A DNA stretch of 63,205 bases from Prevotella sp. (lineage in GTDB: Bacteria; Bacteroidota; Bacteroidia; Bacteroidales; Bacteroidaceae), in NCBI GenBank assembly GCA_016291495.1, contig JAEEXI010000018.1, positions 1 to 63,205 of the forward strand, in the 5' to 3' direction. Made by a program: the position numbers and the translations under genes. Shown here piece by piece: positions 25,148 to 33,756 of this stretch (within the stretch, counting starts at the first letter, position 1; each line of letters opens with the position of its first letter). Below the pieces are notes generated by a model. The model was not told where the DNA came from and searched no databases. It was given only the letters and a program-made list of their open reading frames with translations.

Positions 25148-26059
25148 ATGAGTGATACAACAATTAAGCAAAATTCTCCTCGTGCATGGCTGCTTGCCAC
25201 ACGTCCCAAAACACTTTCAGGTGCTGCCGTTCCTGTTCTTATCGGACTATCACTTGCATATACCGACACTTCTTTATATGGTGATGACGTATTCAGCTGG
25301 TCGGCAGCAGTCTTGTGTATCCTCTTTGCCTTGATCATGCAGATAGATGCTAATTTTATCAATGACTTTTTCGACTATGCTCGTGGCAATGATGATACGG
25401 AAACTCGATTAGGCCCCTTACGAGCCTGCACACAGGGCTGGGTTAGTATTGAAGCGATGAAACGTGCAATAGCTACCACTACATGCACGGCGTGTGTTAT
25501 CGGCCTGCCCTTAGTATATTACGGAGGATTAGAGATGATTGGCATTGGTCTGCTCTGTGTTGTGTTCTGTTTCCTCTACACCACTCACCTATCCTACATT
25601 GGAATGGGTGATCTTCTCGTTTTGCTATTCTTTGGTGTCGTCCCTGTCTGCACCACATACTACATTCAACTACATACAATTACCTCTCAGGTATTTATTG
25701 CTTCTATAGCCTGTGGATTGGTGATAGACACCTTACTGATAGTAAACAATTATCGTGACCGTGATAATGACAGACGGGACGGGAAGATGACACTCGTTGT
25801 GCATATCGGAGAGAAAGCAACGGAATGGCTATATTTAGGAATCGGTATAGCAGCCTGTATGATGGGAGGTATATTCTGGGCAAATTCACATGTTCTTGCC
25901 TTTATCCTACCCCTTATCTATTTGTTACTACATATCTTCACTTGGCTGAAAATGCGACGCATACATCATGGGAAGCAACTCAACGAATGTTTAGGTGAGA
26001 CTGCACGTAATATGCTCATCTACGGACTTACAGTGTCGGCGGGGTTGCTCCTTCTCTGA
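25148..26059 (+). CDS. menA: 1,4-dihydroxy-2-naphthoate prenyltransferase
   Basis: 303 aa, UbiA superfamily with about eight membrane helices. The two Asp-rich prenyl-diphosphate sites are NDFFDYARGNDDTE (about 68-81) and NNYRDRDNDRRDGKMTL (about 197-213). RAWLLATRPKTLSGAAVPV near the N-terminus is typical of MenA. The enzyme makes demethylmenaquinone at the inner membrane. Start set at the ATG 25 bp after the -7 box. Its last 32 bp overlap a small opposing gene. Confidence 0.9.
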   Translation: MSDTTIKQNSPRAWLLATRPKTLSGAAVPVLIGLSLAYTDTSLYGDDVFSWSAAVLCILFALIMQIDANFINDFFDYARGNDDTETRLGPLRACTQGWVSIEAMKRAIATTTCTACVIGLPLVYYGGLEMIGIGLLCVVFCFLYTTHLSYIGMGDLLVLLFFGVVPVCTTYYIQLHTITSQVFIASIACGLVIDTLLIVNNYRDRDNDRRDGKMTLVVHIGEKATEWLYLGIGIAACMMGGIFWANSHVLAFILPLIYLLLHIFTWLKMRRIHHGKQLNECLGETARNMLIYGLTVSAGLLLL

Positions 26060-26204
26060 GAAAGAAATACCACAAGACTATCATGATGATAATCAGTACG
26101 ATAGTGACAATACTCTTCAAGAGACAGCTTGCTACTTTCTTTACGACAAAAAAGCCGATGATGACCACCAGCAACAATGCGATATAATAGGTCAAATTTT
26201 CCAT
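26028..26204 (-). CDS. 58-aa membrane protein, not named
   Basis: Begins MENLTYYIALLLVVIIGFFV and continues VKKVASCLLKSIVTIVLIII; two membrane helices (about 6-21 and 28-48) and a short polar tail. It follows the RluA-family gene by 8 bp on the same strand, so it is probably its operon partner, and its 3' end overlaps menA by 32 bp. The start codon, good spacing and clean hydrophobic pattern support a real gene. Function unknown. Confidence 0.65.
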   Translation of the reverse strand: MENLTYYIALLLVVIIGFFVVKKVASCLLKSIVTIVLIIIMIVLWYFFLREGATPPTL

Positions 26205-26212
26205 CTTACAAC

Positions 26213-27106
26213 TTATTTGAATAATTGTCGGAACACTACAGGTATTGGTGTTTCAAATTCCATTCTCTCGTGGGTTACAGGATGTTCCATACAAAGCAGG
26301 AAAGCATGCAGACATAGCCGATGTAACGGATTATCGCCGTTACCATATTTCACATCACCACAGACGGGATGTCCCATATCAGCAGCATGTACACGAATTT
26401 GATTCTTGCGTCCAGTCTCTAACTTAAACTCCACCAAAGAATGATCGGTTGTACGATTCAGCACATGAAAATGGGTAACGGCATACTTTCCTCCATTGTC
26501 AACAGGAGAAGAAAAAGTCACATACGCCTTGTTGTCTTTCAACCAATTGGCTATCGTTCCCTCATCTTGTTCCATCTCTCCGCTGAGTACTGCCACATAG
26601 CGACGGTCATACACGATATCGTGCCAATAATGTTCCAAGGTCTGTTCTGTATCGATATCCTTAGCATACACCATCAGACCAGAAGTGTCACGATCCAAAC
26701 GATGCACCACATGTGCCGTACATTTCTGGCATGATTTCTTGAAATAGTCATCCAATACAGTCTTTACATTAAGTGAAGAATGACCCGCTGCCATAGAGAG
26801 TATACCTGTTTGTTTCTCCACGACAATAAGCCAACGATCCTCGTATACAATCTTCAGCCACCGGCTTTTGAATTGTGTTTGATTACGTTTTGTCTTGCTG
26901 ACAGCCACCTTCATGCCTGGCTTTAACGGAAAGTCAAACTGACTCACCGTTTTACCGTTCACACGAATACCACGTCCTTGCAGTGTCAATTTAATCTTAT
27001 TACGACTCTGCTGAACGTTTTCCATCAGGAACTCCAATAACGGCTGCTCCTTCATGACTTCCAAATGCTCGTAGTCACCTTGCTGATTATACGGATTGTA
27101 TCTCAT
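26213..27106 (-). CDS. RluA-family RNA pseudouridine synthase
   Basis: 297 aa. An N-terminal S4-like RNA-binding domain (about 20-75, QGRGIRVNGKTVSQFDFPLK) is followed by the catalytic domain with HVVHRLDRDTSGLMVYAKD (catalytic Asp in RLDRDTSG, about residue 138) and the later LETGRKNQIRVHAADMGHP motif. The enzyme isomerises uridines in rRNA or tRNA; the exact site cannot be told. A TATCTTTG -7 box lies 8 bp upstream. Confidence 0.9.
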   Translation of the reverse strand: MRYNPYNQQGDYEHLEVMKEQPLLEFLMENVQQSRNKIKLTLQGRGIRVNGKTVSQFDFPLKPGMKVAVSKTKRNQTQFKSRWLKIVYEDRWLIVVEKQTGILSMAAGHSSLNVKTVLDDYFKKSCQKCTAHVVHRLDRDTSGLMVYAKDIDTEQTLEHYWHDIVYDRRYVAVLSGEMEQDEGTIANWLKDNKAYVTFSSPVDNGGKYAVTHFHVLNRTTDHSLVEFKLETGRKNQIRVHAADMGHPVCGDVKYGNGDNPLHRLCLHAFLLCMEHPVTHERMEFETPIPVVFRQLFK

Positions 27107-27114
27107 TTCGAATG

Positions 27115-27122
27115 CAAAGATA
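27115..27122 (-). promoter_or_regulatory. -7 box of the RluA-family gene
   Basis: Minus-strand TATCTTTG, 8 bp before the ATG at 27106; no exact -33 at 19-21 bp. Confidence 0.6.
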
Positions 27123-27187
27123 CAATAATTATTGGAAAATGAAATAAATCTAGCCCAACGTTTTCATATTATGTCACAAAAATGATG

Positions 27188-27195
27188 TAACTTTG
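27188..27195 (+). promoter_or_regulatory. -7 box of the CotH-family gene
   Basis: TAACTTTG, 26 bp before the ATG at 27222. Divergent from the RluA promoter. Confidence 0.6.
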
Positions 27196-27221
27196 CAGCG
27201 TAAATTAAAAACCTATAAACA

Positions 27222-29687
27222 ATGGAGAAGATTAAGTCTACTATCATTACCCTATTATTGACATTTATCAGCATGTCTGCCCAAGGTCAACTTATCATAA
27301 ACGAATTGATGCAGTCTAACATCGACTGTATCATGGACGATTTAAATGATTTCCCAGACTCTTGGGTGGAACTCTATAATAGTGGCACGACCTCCATCAA
27401 TCTCAATAACTACAAAATTGGCAAGGACAACCAAGAGGCAAAAGCCTGGCAACTACCAGATAAGACAATTGGAGCAAAAGAGTATGTCGTTATCTTTTGT
27501 GACAAAGAGGAGACTGGGCTACATACAGACTTCCGGCTGGAGTCTGGAAAAGGCGGAGAAGTGTGGCTTTTCAAAGGTGGTGAGGTTGTTGACAAAGTTA
27601 CTGGCTTAAAGAAACAGCCAGCACCCAATATCGCCTATGGACGAAAGACTGATGCTAATGACACTTGGGGCTATCAGGCAGAACCTACACCAGGGAAGAC
27701 TAACTGCGGAACTGTAGTAAAAGACCTTTTAGGTGAGCCCATATTCAGTGAAAAGGGATGTATATTCACGACGTCTGGCACACATTCTCTGACACTTTCT
27801 TTACCCGAAGGTACTCCTTCTGGGGCAGAAATTCGATACACCATTGATGGATCGGAGCCGACAAAGACAAGCGCCCTCTATACCTCCCCCATCACATTCA
27901 GCACGAACTTTATCGTTCGAGCGAAAATCTTCTGTAATGGCTATCTGTCACCTCGGTCTACCGCCCATTCCTATATTTTCTTTAAGAACCGAGCATTAAC
28001 GCTTCCTGTAGTGTCTATTGTGACCAACAACGCTTATCTGAATAACACAAAGATTGGCATCTATGTGGATGGTACTTACCAAAGTGGCAAGAAGAACTAT
28101 GAATTTGACTGGCGGCGACCCATCAACTTCGAATATTTCGAGCAAGGCAACGAGACAAGTAAACTGAACCAGCTCTGTGAGACCCGTATCATGGGAGGTG
28201 TCTCACGTGGTAGTGACCTCAAGTCACTTGCCATCTATGCCAACAAGCGGTTTGGAGAAAAACGGTTAAAATATGAGTTCTTCCCAGACCAGCGTCCAGG
28301 AACAACAGATTTCAAGTCTATTGCACTTCGCAATGCAGGAAATGATTTCGACTATCTCTATATGCGTGATGCCATCATCCAGAGGAATATGGCTGAGCAT
28401 GCAGACTTGGACTGGCAGTCGTGGCGACCTGTTATTATCTATATCAATGGCGTATATAAAGGAATACTCAATATTCGCGACCGTTCAAATGAAGATAATA
28501 TCTATACCTATTACAACGGATTGGAGGATATAGATATGTTCGAGAACTGGTATGAACTTAAGGAGGGAGACTGGGATAATTATAATGCTTTTAAGGCTTT
28601 TTATGCAGAACATGGTCATACGCTGGCAGAATATGAGCAATGGATGGATTGCGGTGAGTTCGCCAACCTCATGATTATGAACCTCTATCATAACAATCTC
28701 GATTTCCCTGGCAATAATATTGTGATGTGGAGACCAAAGACCGATGGGGGCAGATGGCGCTGGATAGCAAAAGATACCGACTTCGGCATGGGACTCTATG
28801 ACAGGGATGTGAACTACAAAATAATAGAGTGGTTATATAATCATGACTTCGACCCAGAAAACAACTGGGCTAACAATTATGAGCATACCCGTCTGTTCCG
28901 CCGATTGATGGAAGACCAAGACTTTTTCAATATGTTCATCGACCGCTGTGCCGTCTATATGGGTGATTTCCTCAACGAGAAAGGAATCCGGGCTGTCTGG
29001 GATCCGATGTATGAACTCATCAAAACGGAGTTCCCTGAGCATCGTAAGCTCTATCAGTATAATCAATGGTGGCCCAGAAGCTATAGTGAGGAAGTGAATA
29101 ATACACGTAACTGGGTTAGCAAGCGCACTGATATCTTCTACCAGCAAATTGCCAATTATTATCATCTGGGTACTCCAACCCCATTGACCATCAATAAAAA
29201 CATCAGCGACTTGGGTAACATCAAGATAACGATGAACAACGTCCCACTGACTGAGGGCGTTTTCGATGGTAAGTTCTTCGCCAACAGGACTGTCACCCTG
29301 AAAGCAGCGCCTGATGAGAGCAAGCAAGTAACGGGCTGGGACATCACCATTGTCTCGACCAATGGAACGACTACTCAAAATCATGTGGACGGTGCTGAAT
29401 ATAGTTTCACCATGCCTGCATGCAACAACATGATTGTCAAGGCAGTTATTGGAACTACCGGAATTCACGCCATTAAAGACAACAGTTCATGTCGTTGGCA
29501 CATTATCGGAACCCAACTGATGCTCAACGATATAGAAAAAGGAACAGCTATTGGTGTGTACGATCTTCTGGGGAGAACCATCTATCAGACGACCGCAACT
29601 GATGCACAGATTCTCATCCCTTTAGGATATGGCAGCGGGACATATATTGTAAGGGTTGGCAACAAACGAATAAAAGTCAATAAATAA
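27222..29687 (+). CDS. secreted CotH-domain protein with lamin-tail domain and sorting tail
   Basis: 821 aa. Order: signal peptide (1-23, ending AQGQ); lamin-tail domain (about 24-160, LIINELMQSN...DSWVELYNSG); chitobiase-like C-terminal domain type (about 180-250, IRYTIDGSEPT); CotH kinase-like domain (about 255-600, with ETRIMGGVSRGSDLKSLA and WRWIAKDTDFGMGLYDRD); an InlB-type B repeat (about 650-720); and a C-terminal beta-sandwich (GVYDLLGRTIY ... GTYIVRVGNKRIKVNK) like the type A sorting domains of the type IX secretion system. It is most likely exported to the surface; a CotH role in protein phosphorylation is known only from other proteins. Confidence 0.85.
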   Translation: MEKIKSTIITLLLTFISMSAQGQLIINELMQSNIDCIMDDLNDFPDSWVELYNSGTTSINLNNYKIGKDNQEAKAWQLPDKTIGAKEYVVIFCDKEETGLHTDFRLESGKGGEVWLFKGGEVVDKVTGLKKQPAPNIAYGRKTDANDTWGYQAEPTPGKTNCGTVVKDLLGEPIFSEKGCIFTTSGTHSLTLSLPEGTPSGAEIRYTIDGSEPTKTSALYTSPITFSTNFIVRAKIFCNGYLSPRSTAHSYIFFKNRALTLPVVSIVTNNAYLNNTKIGIYVDGTYQSGKKNYEFDWRRPINFEYFEQGNETSKLNQLCETRIMGGVSRGSDLKSLAIYANKRFGEKRLKYEFFPDQRPGTTDFKSIALRNAGNDFDYLYMRDAIIQRNMAEHADLDWQSWRPVIIYINGVYKGILNIRDRSNEDNIYTYYNGLEDIDMFENWYELKEGDWDNYNAFKAFYAEHGHTLAEYEQWMDCGEFANLMIMNLYHNNLDFPGNNIVMWRPKTDGGRWRWIAKDTDFGMGLYDRDVNYKIIEWLYNHDFDPENNWANNYEHTRLFRRLMEDQDFFNMFIDRCAVYMGDFLNEKGIRAVWDPMYELIKTEFPEHRKLYQYNQWWPRSYSEEVNNTRNWVSKRTDIFYQQIANYYHLGTPTPLTINKNISDLGNIKITMNNVPLTEGVFDGKFFANRTVTLKAAPDESKQVTGWDITIVSTNGTTTQNHVDGAEYSFTMPACNNMIVKAVIGTTGIHAIKDNSSCRWHIIGTQLMLNDIEKGTAIGVYDLLGRTIYQTTATDAQILIPLGYGSGTYIVRVGNKRIKVNK

Positions 29688-29729
29688 AGAATGGCGCCTT
29701 TCTTCCAAGAGAATGGCGCCTTTCTTTAT
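29684..29729. terminator. terminator hairpin after the CotH gene
   Basis: ATAAAGAATGGCGCC (29684-29698) pairs with GGCGCCTTTCTTTAT (29715-29729), 14 of 15 positions, 16-nt loop. The same ATGGCGCC core and T-rich 3' side appear in the trpS terminator at 14763-14790. Confidence 0.8.
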
Positions 29730-29736
29730 TTACCTT

Positions 29737-29827
29737 TGGCGGAAGGTGAGGGATTCAAACCCCCGATACCCGGAAAGGGTATACCGGATTTCGAGTCCAG
29801 CGCATTCGGTCACTCTGCCAACCTTCC
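29737..29827 (-). tRNA. tRNA-Ser(CGA)
   Basis: Minus-strand 91-nt class II tRNA. Acceptor GGAAGGT pairs with ACCTTCC, followed by G and an encoded CCA (29739-29737). The anticodon stem-loop reads CTGGACTCGAAATCCGG with anticodon CGA (serine UCG). The variable arm is long (TATACCCTTTCCGGGTA), as in serine tRNAs, and the T arm contains GGTTTGAATCC. Confidence 0.95.
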
Positions 29828-29891
29828 AATTAAGTGAGTGCAAAGGTAATACTTTTTTAAGTAACTGCCAAATTTATTCCCAACAAATACA

Positions 29892-30470
29892 TCAAAGGAG
29901 TTTACTCAGCCGCTGGCGCAATTGCTCAGCCTCACTCTGACGGATGGAGAGACGTATCTCACAAGTATTATCATAAGTCTGTGACAAGATACGGGGATTC
30001 ATCTCCTTGACGACACGCATCACGTCATTCATCTGGGGATAAGCAAAAGTATAGGTAATAATCTCCTCCACCTGTCGAGTCTCTATCGTCGCATGGGCAA
30101 TCGCATCAGCTGCAGCCTCCCGATAGGCAACGATCAAACCACTCGTACCCAGGTTTACACCGCCATAGTAGCGCACCACAACAATCAGGATATCCGTCAG
30201 TTCTTTGGAGTTGATCTGTCCAAGAATAGGCTTACCTGCCGTACTCGAAGGTTCTCCGTCGTCATTAGCGCGGAACTCCGCCCTACCCGCTCCCAACATA
30301 TAGGCATAGCAGACATGACGCGCATCATAATATTTCTTACGATAGCCCGCAACGATTTCCTTCACCTCGTCGACAGTCTTGACAGGATGTGCAAAAGCGA
30401 GGAACTTACTCCGTTTCTCGGTGTAATATCCCTCGCTTGTTGTTGCAATTGTTTTGAACTCGTCTTGCAT
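29892..30470 (-). CDS. YigZ/IMPACT family protein
   Basis: 192 aa. The IMPACT N-terminal domain has KRSKFLAFAHPV, DARHVCYAYMLG and the signature DDGEPSSTAGKPILGQI, then VVVRYYGGVNLGTSGLI. The C-terminal half is the small ferredoxin-like DUF1949 domain. Members are thought to act in translation control or as RNA-binding proteins; the bacterial role is not settled. It lies 40 bp downstream of the DUF1015 gene, on the same strand, with ACTAGT repeats between. Confidence 0.9.
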   Translation of the reverse strand: MQDEFKTIATTSEGYYTEKRSKFLAFAHPVKTVDEVKEIVAGYRKKYYDARHVCYAYMLGAGRAEFRANDDGEPSSTAGKPILGQINSKELTDILIVVVRYYGGVNLGTSGLIVAYREAAADAIAHATIETRQVEEIITYTFAYPQMNDVMRVVKEMNPRILSQTYDNTCEIRLSIRQSEAEQLRQRLSKLL

Positions 30471-30491
30471 TCTGCAGAAAATACTAATGCA

Positions 30492-30519
30492 ACTAGTCCT
30501 ACTAGTTCAACTAGTCTAG
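30492..30519. repeat. 9-bp tandem repeat ACTAGTNNN, three units
   Basis: ACTAGTCCT, ACTAGTTCA, ACTAGTCTA. It lies between the DUF1015 and YigZ genes; the last unit supplies the TAG stop (30513-30511) and the last residues of the DUF1015 protein. Confidence 0.75.
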
Positions 30520-31758
30520 TTTATGAATCACGAGTCCTGAGCGCAGTTTCGGCTCAAACCAGGTAGCCTTCGGCGGCATAATCTTGCCACTGTCGGCAAT
30601 ATCCATAATCTGTTGCATCGTCACAGGGTATAGCGCAAGAGCGGCACGCATCTCACCACTATCCACACGACGCTTCAACTCACCCAGTCCACGCAGTCCG
30701 CCTACGAAATCGATGCGCTTCGAAGAACGCAAATCACCGATATTCAGAATCTCATCAAGAATCAAGCGACTGCTGATATCCACATCCAATACTCCGATAG
30801 GATCAGTATTGTCATATGTACCATCCTTTGCGATTAAGCTATACCAGTGCTGGTCAAGATAGAGCGAGAACTCATGGAGTTTCGATGGCTTATAGATATC
30901 AGTCCCCTTATCCTCTACGATGAAGTTCACCTGCAAGGCAGCGAAGAACTCCTCTGACGACATACCGTTCAAATCTTTCACCACACGGTTATAGTCGAGA
31001 ATCGTAAGTTGAGAGGCCTGGAAGCAAACAGCCATGAAGTAATTGTATTCCTCCGTACCATGATGATTGGGATTCTGCTTCTGTTTCTCTGCACCTACCA
31101 GTGCAGCAGCTGCTGAGCGATGATGCCCGTCAGCGATATAAAGCGAAGGCATCTTGGCAAACTCGTCCGTAATCACTTTCATATCAGCCTCATCACTGAT
31201 AATCCAGAACTGATGACGGAAACCGTCAATCGGAGCAATGAAGTCATATTCTGGTTCCGTAGCGGCATAACGCTTAATCAACTGGTCGAGAACCGCATTA
31301 TCAGGATAGGCAAAGAAGACTGGCTCAATATTTGCATTATTCACACGGACATGCTTCATGCGGTCTTCCTCCTTATCACGACGCGTCAACTCGTGCTTCT
31401 TGATATTGCCCTTCATATAGTCGTCGACATAGGCACCGACCACCAGACCATACTGTGTCTTGCCATTCATCGTCTGGGCATATATATAATAATGATCGCA
31501 CGAGTCCTGTACCAGCCATCCTTTGTCCTGGAACTTCTGGAAGTTCTCAGCAGCCTTCTCATACACCCGTGGGTCATATTCGGAAGTACCTACAGGAAAA
31601 TCAATCTCCGGCTTGATAATGTGATAGAGGCTTTTCTCGTTATCACCAGCCTCTGCCCTCGCCTCTTCTGAATCGAGCACGTCATAAGGACGGCTTTCTA
31701 CCTGTTCCACCAGTTCCTTTGGGGGGCGAATACCCTTAAAAGGTTTAATGATTGCCAT
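30511..31758 (-). CDS. DUF1015 family protein
   Basis: 415 aa, no signal peptide. MAIIKPFKGIRPPKELVEQV and the mid-protein LYIADGHHRSAAAALVG (about 205-220) are the DUF1015 signature. In several phyla this gene neighbours serA and serC; here both lie on the same strand a little upstream, separated by a HIT gene and a GH5 gene. A role in serine metabolism is an inference from that neighbourhood. The stop codon falls in the ACTAGT repeat. It starts 7 bp after the HIT gene. Confidence 0.85.
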   Translation of the reverse strand: MAIIKPFKGIRPPKELVEQVESRPYDVLDSEEARAEAGDNEKSLYHIIKPEIDFPVGTSEYDPRVYEKAAENFQKFQDKGWLVQDSCDHYYIYAQTMNGKTQYGLVVGAYVDDYMKGNIKKHELTRRDKEEDRMKHVRVNNANIEPVFFAYPDNAVLDQLIKRYAATEPEYDFIAPIDGFRHQFWIISDEADMKVITDEFAKMPSLYIADGHHRSAAAALVGAEKQKQNPNHHGTEEYNYFMAVCFQASQLTILDYNRVVKDLNGMSSEEFFAALQVNFIVEDKGTDIYKPSKLHEFSLYLDQHWYSLIAKDGTYDNTDPIGVLDVDISSRLILDEILNIGDLRSSKRIDFVGGLRGLGELKRRVDSGEMRAALALYPVTMQQIMDIADSGKIMPPKATWFEPKLRSGLVIHKLD

Positions 31759-31765
31759 AATTCAA

Positions 31766-32191
31766 TTATAAGTTTGCTTTGATTTTATCAATAAGTTCTG
31801 CATACTCTGCATCAGAAAGATACACCTTTCCTGGATTCATCTGGAACGTGCCACCGTAGTCTGGACCATCCACATATTTCGGAGCCAGATGGAAGTGCAG
31901 GTGCGACAGTTTATCGCTATATGCACCATAGTTAATCTTCTCTGGATTGAATGCTTTCTGCATCGCACGGGTCACACGAGCCACATCAGCCATAAAAGCA
32001 TTGCGGTCTTCGTCTGAAAGCTCATTCAGATCGTTGACATGATCTTTGTAGGCAACAAGGCAACGACCACGATAGGTCTGCTCTTTAAAAAGGAATGCAC
32101 GAGACACAGAGAGCTCACAAATCTCAATCATCAGGTCGTGCAGCGTCTGGTTGTTAGTGCAATATAAGCACTGTTTAGGATCACTTTGCAT
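31766..32191 (-). CDS. HIT-family hydrolase
   Basis: 141 aa. The histidine triad is KLSHLHFHLAPKY (His-x-His-x-His, about 99-107). An N-terminal CLYC pair may bind zinc, as in some HIT proteins. These enzymes hydrolyse nucleotide-phosphate bonds, often adenosine phosphoramidates. It starts 33 bp after a TACCTTTG -7 box and is followed at 7 bp by the DUF1015 gene. Confidence 0.85.
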   Translation of the reverse strand: MQSDPKQCLYCTNNQTLHDLMIEICELSVSRAFLFKEQTYRGRCLVAYKDHVNDLNELSDEDRNAFMADVARVTRAMQKAFNPEKINYGAYSDKLSHLHFHLAPKYVDGPDYGGTFQMNPGKVYLSDAEYAELIDKIKANL

Positions 32192-32223
32192 AGTATATTG
32201 TATGTTTTAGTTAATTTATGGTA

Positions 32224-32283
32224 CAAAGGTACAAAATAATTATTAATTATGAATGATGAATATCGAATTATTTCGTACCTTTG
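32224..32283. promoter_or_regulatory. divergent -7 boxes (HIT operon and GH5) with a heptad core
   Basis: Minus-strand TACCTTTG at 32231-32224 (HIT) and plus-strand TACCTTTG at 32276-32283 (GH5). The 44 bp between hold five heptads AATTATT, AATTATG, AATGATG, AATATCG, AATTATT (32238-32272), which occupy the -33 positions of both promoters. Confidence 0.75.
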
Positions 32284-32318
32284 CGCTATCTGTCTAACCT
32301 AATAAGATAAAAAAGACA

Positions 32319-33698
32319 ATGCGAAATCGAATAACAAGTATTTTCTGCGCCCTATACATGATGACAGGAATGCTCTGCGCACAAAGTTTTGAGACAGCAG
32401 CCAGTGCCGTCGCTAACATGAGAGTGGGATGGAACCTCGGCAACACACTGGAAAGCAACTCCGGTGATGTCAATAATATGTGGATAGAGGCATGGACCGA
32501 CCGTTCTCCGTCAGCCTATGAGACAGCATGGGGACAAGCCGTCACAACACAGAATCTCATCAAGATGTTCAAAGACGCAGGATTCAATGCTATCCGCGTC
32601 CCTGTAACATGGTATCCGCACATGGAAGCCACCTTCAATTCGGTGAAGTGGGACAACAGCAAAAATGCACTCGCCCCGTGGGATCCTTCCACAGATGACA
32701 TCGGAACGAAGATACAGGCTACTTGGATGAGTCGTGTTCATGAGGTGGTAGACTACGTCATCAGTCAAGGTATGTACTGCATCCTGAACGTCCATCACGA
32801 TACAGGGGCTTCTAATACCGCCTGGCTGATAGCCAGTACAAGCGACTATAACAAGCAGAAAGACCGTTTCGAGGCTGTCTGGAAACAGATTGCCGAAGAA
32901 TTCAAGGATTATGATGAGCACCTGCTTTTCGAGGGGTATAACGAGATGCTCGACAAGTACCGTTCCTGGTGCTTTGCCTCCTATGGAAGTTCTTCACACT
33001 ACAATGCCACAGATGCAACAGATGCCTATAATGCCATCAACAGCTATGCACAGAGTTTTGTGGATGCTGTCCGTGCCACTGAAGGAAACAACGCCCAACG
33101 AAATCTGATTGTCTCTACCTACGGAGGATGTAGTGGTGAAGGAAACTGGAACGATCACCTCCAAGACCCTCTGAAAAAGATGAATCTACCTACGGATGCT
33201 GCCACTAACCACATCGCTTTTGAGATTCATGCCTACCCTTCCATCAAGAACGGACTCAACAATGCAAAGACCAGTGTCTCTGCCATGATGGATGCACTCA
33301 GCACCCATTTGGCATCAAAGGGTGCTCCCATTATTATCGGAGAATGGGGAACTGCCAACGACATTGAATCTGGGAAAGACGACTTGGATGTGCGACCTGC
33401 AGACAAAATAGCTTTCGCACGCTATTTTGTAGAACAGGCAAAAGCAAAAGGATTTGCTCCTTTCTACTGGATGGGACTCTCCGACGGCACCCACCGCAGC
33501 GTTCCAGAATTTAACCAAGAGGACCTAAAAGAGGCCATTATCAAAGGTTACTATGGTGATCAGGGCTATACAGGGATTTCACAGATAAAGGAAGACTGTC
33601 GAAAAACAACTGAGACATACGACTTACAAGGAAGGAAAATCAGAAATCCACAACACGGTATCTATATCCAAAACGGGAAGAAATATATTGCTAAATAA
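32319..33698 (+). CDS. secreted GH5 endoglucanase-type glycosidase
   Basis: 459 aa. Signal peptide (1-21, ending LCAQ), then a (beta/alpha)8 GH5 domain. MRVGWNLGNTLES, FNAIRVPVTWYPH and ILNVHHD are family landmarks; the acid/base is Glu209 in FEGYNEM and the nucleophile Glu342 in IIIGEWGTA. The signature suits subfamily 4 type beta-glucanases/xyloglucanases, but substrate is not certain. The last 30 residues (YDLQGRKI...HGIYIQNGKKYIAK) form a short tail shared with the GH26 enzyme at 60326-61519, probably a sorting signal. Own promoter and terminator. Confidence 0.9.
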   Translation: MRNRITSIFCALYMMTGMLCAQSFETAASAVANMRVGWNLGNTLESNSGDVNNMWIEAWTDRSPSAYETAWGQAVTTQNLIKMFKDAGFNAIRVPVTWYPHMEATFNSVKWDNSKNALAPWDPSTDDIGTKIQATWMSRVHEVVDYVISQGMYCILNVHHDTGASNTAWLIASTSDYNKQKDRFEAVWKQIAEEFKDYDEHLLFEGYNEMLDKYRSWCFASYGSSSHYNATDATDAYNAINSYAQSFVDAVRATEGNNAQRNLIVSTYGGCSGEGNWNDHLQDPLKKMNLPTDAATNHIAFEIHAYPSIKNGLNNAKTSVSAMMDALSTHLASKGAPIIIGEWGTANDIESGKDDLDVRPADKIAFARYFVEQAKAKGFAPFYWMGLSDGTHRSVPEFNQEDLKEAIIKGYYGDQGYTGISQIKEDCRKTTETYDLQGRKIRNPQHGIYIQNGKKYIAK

Positions 33699-33700
33699 AA

Positions 33701-33738
33701 AAAAGAATCCCTCTCCGATTTGGAGAGGGATTACTCTT
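33701..33738. terminator. bidirectional intrinsic terminator, GH5 / serA
   Basis: AATCCCTCTCC (33706-33716) pairs perfectly with GGAGAGGGATT (33722-33732), loop GATTT. A-rich on the left and TCTTT on the right give a U tract in both directions between convergent genes. Confidence 0.9.
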
Positions 33739-33756
33739 TCTATCTGATTTCAGAAT

